Assembly (NCBI GenBank): GCA_032622095.1
Contig: CP136061.1
Location: 51,781,762-51,845,761, forward strand
Direction: 5' to 3'
DNA from: Siphonodentalium dalli
Taxonomy: Eukaryota > Mollusca > Scaphopoda > Gadilida > Siphonodentaliidae
DNA length: 64,000 nucleotides
Part shown: positions 61,830-64,000 of the stretch, piece by piece
Layout of the letters: each line of letters opens with the position of its first letter
Position numbering within the stretch: position 1 is the first letter of the stretch
Position numbers and translations under genes: made by a program
The notes under the pieces: generated by a model
The model's database searches: none
Seen by the model: the letters and a program-made list of their open reading frames with translations, nothing else
What the model was told of the DNA's origin: nothing

Positions 61830-64000
61830 GTTGGTTGCCGTATCTCAGTATTTATATTCGCTTGGCCCAGAACCGAGAACCTACGCTTAGCTTGCTCGAA
61901 GTTATCATGCCTGGCAATTCATGGTGTTTTATATTTAAATATCAGCAAGCAATTAGACTGACGAGCTACCACAGCAACTCATCTCGGATTCTGCCAAAGA
62001 TATCAGCCATCTACATATTGGACTTATTAGCTCTCACAATAAATCGTCGCGTATAATACTCCAAAAACTGGATATCGAAGAGATTAGTTTTAAGGAGATG
62101 TGTGAGGTAATGAACAGAACACATAGATATCTGTACAAGTCTTTAATACGTTACAAGTCTTTAATACGTCGTGAATACAAGTAGTGTATATAAATGTAAC
62201 AATCAAGTTGCTGCGAAGTAAAGTCCCCGAATGGGTGATGCCGGGTGGGGTGATGCCTGGAGAGGTGTACGAACCTCAAGATGAGATGAGTCTAGTGAAA
62301 GCATGATGTGATGGGATGTGGCTGTTTCTTATATACTATTTGGGATGCATATTAGATGAGGCATTTGGCAATACACATCGGGATTGGTTCTGCCGTAATG
62401 GACATTTCCCATGACCATATTTGGGAGCCATTTTCATTGTGTGTATGTCTTCGCTGGGAGTAAGATGTGTGAGGTTTCTTTAAGGAACCGAACACGAATA
62501 TTTGAGATTGGGGTTCTATATATTGGGACAGTCATATAGTTTGAATCAAGTCGTGGGATTATAATGGGGTTTGGGCAATTGTATATGGGGTTATGTCACA
62601 TATTAGGGGAGTGCAATTGACGCATGAAATACATGTTCTATCTACAGCGTGATGATAATATTGTGTAGTTGTGTTCGGGATTAAGTGTATATTGTGAGCA
62701 TATCATCATGGAGCTTGTGTATGTGGGTATATAAGTGTGATATGTGTGTAGCGTTTTGCGTTAAGGTTGATGTGTATTATATTTCGTGATACACAATGTA
62801 AAAGTGTTGGGACATATGTTGTGATTTACACATACATGCTAGTCAGGTTAATTTTAATCCAGCGCATGTATGAGTTGTTATTGCGCACTATTATGCGTCT
62901 TTGGTTATCTTGGGCGGGGGGTCTGTATGTGGTATAATCGTGTTGAGAATGTATTGTGATTTACACATACATGCTAGTTATGTTAATTTTAGTCCTGTAC
63001 ATGTATATGTGGTTAGTGTGCACTGTCGTGCGTCCTTGGTTATCATGGGCGGAGGTGTATAATGGGTGAACAGCATGTAAAAGGTTATTCGTAAATGTGT
63101 AACACGTTTGTCGTGTGTTGTATGTCACATGTTAATTTAAGTGGGCCTTAATTGGCCATTTAACATGTACGTTATATTTGGAGATATTGTGGAAGTGGGT
63201 TTCGCAAGTAATAAATCATTATGTAAAGTTCACCTATTGGTGTTCATGTCCTAATAATCAGTTTATGTGGGGCGCTTGAGGTTGATATAATGATATACTT
63301 GTGAGGTCGTAAACCTTGGTTAGTTGTTTCATCCAGATAGGGTTATTTGAGTTTGAATGAATAATTATGGATAATTTTGGTTATGTTGTGAGGCAGATAA
63401 ATTTGGTGGATAATGTTTGTTTTGTTTATGTTATTAGTTTATGTTGCAAGATTCCTATTTATTGATAAGATACCTGGTGTAACATATGTTTATTGTATTT
63501 ATTTTACTTTTTTTTGTTGTTGAGAGGAGCAAGTTTTTCGCATGTCGCTGCTGCTATGCGTGTTATGTTTTAAGAGGTGATCAATCTCTTAATATTGAAT
63601 ATAACCCCTTCTGGGCTTTATCTAATACGAAATTCCATGAGTACATTGGCGCCTCGTGTACACTGGGCTTGCTATTATTGGTTTATTATTTGATTCTTAA
63701 ATGATGTTCAGTGTTTTTAATTTATAAGTGCATATTATATGTAAACGCTTCAAAGATATATTTGTACGAGTGATATTAAAGATGGTTTACTATCGAAATT
63801 TGATGGAAGTATTCATATATATTTATAGCCTATGGGTTGATTATATCTGGCGGTTAGTTTGGTGTATATTGCTTGAGAGCGGGTTCCATGTTAACGGAGA
63901 TGTGTCTGTAATATATTACATTATGGGTGTATCAAGACAGAGGGTATGTGGTAGGTCCCTTGGGATTATCCAAGAGTGTTTGCTTCAGTTGGCGTAGCAA
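61830..64000 (+). other. Gene 2 intron 2 (open at window end)
   Basis: T- and GT-rich on the + strand. An imperfect direct duplication of about 115 bp, starting TTGTGATTTACACATACATG, lies at 62819-62935 and again at about 62951-63060. No exon with the NNAG motif was found. Confidence 0.55.

Overview
This window is eukaryotic. It is AT-rich, its genes are split by long GT-AG introns, and most of it is repeats: minisatellites, a satellite, foldback and MITE-like elements, and broken LINEs. The repeat style and the 15-hydroxyprostaglandin dehydrogenase (15-PGDH)-like genes fit a marine invertebrate, most likely a lophotrochozoan such as a bivalve. That placement is inference only.

Two genes can be supported, both on the + strand and both short-chain dehydrogenases (SDR) of the 15-PGDH type. 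Gene 1 enters from upstream. Its last three coding exons are 1089-1165 (catalytic Tyr-x3-Lys), 17707-17852 and 21031-21163 (stop codon), and all junctions agree in phase. Gene 2 starts with exon 1 at 37665-37757 (TGxxxGxG dinucleotide-binding motif). Exon 2 is at 61706-61829, after an intron of about 24 kb, and the gene continues past the window. The two look like tandem paralogues.

The most striking feature is the 16.5-kb intron of gene 1 (1166-17706). Nearly all of it is about 300 copies of a 46-bp unit. The unit is a copy of the exon/intron boundary itself: the last 18 nt of the exon plus about 28 nt of intron. Almost every unit therefore carries a strong 5' splice site, GTAAGTAT, which matches U1 snRNA at intron positions +1 to +8. 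The array has higher-order structure, including a 1.1-kb unique spacer duplicated 7151 bp away. The neighbouring introns hold other minisatellites: a 33-bp unit with a TATATAAA box, a 45-bp unit, and a 24-bp unit.

The intergenic region (21164-37664) has a cluster of hairpin elements, an unidentified 93-codon ORF, and a LINE whose endonuclease domain is split by a 6.07-kb foldback element (28076-34149, flanked by TA). The LINE tail carries six tandem hairpins with compensatory changes, each followed by a CGTCCCG or GGTCCCG box, and then a C(TTCG)G-loop hairpin.

Gene 2 intron 1 (37758-61705) holds TIR elements, CT microsatellites, two foldback elements made of TCGTGGCCACGA units, a LINE fragment, about eight copies of a 380-bp satellite, an inverted pair of small elements, possible nested exons of unknown identity, and a 213-bp hairpin MITE. 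No tRNA, rRNA or CRISPR was recognised.
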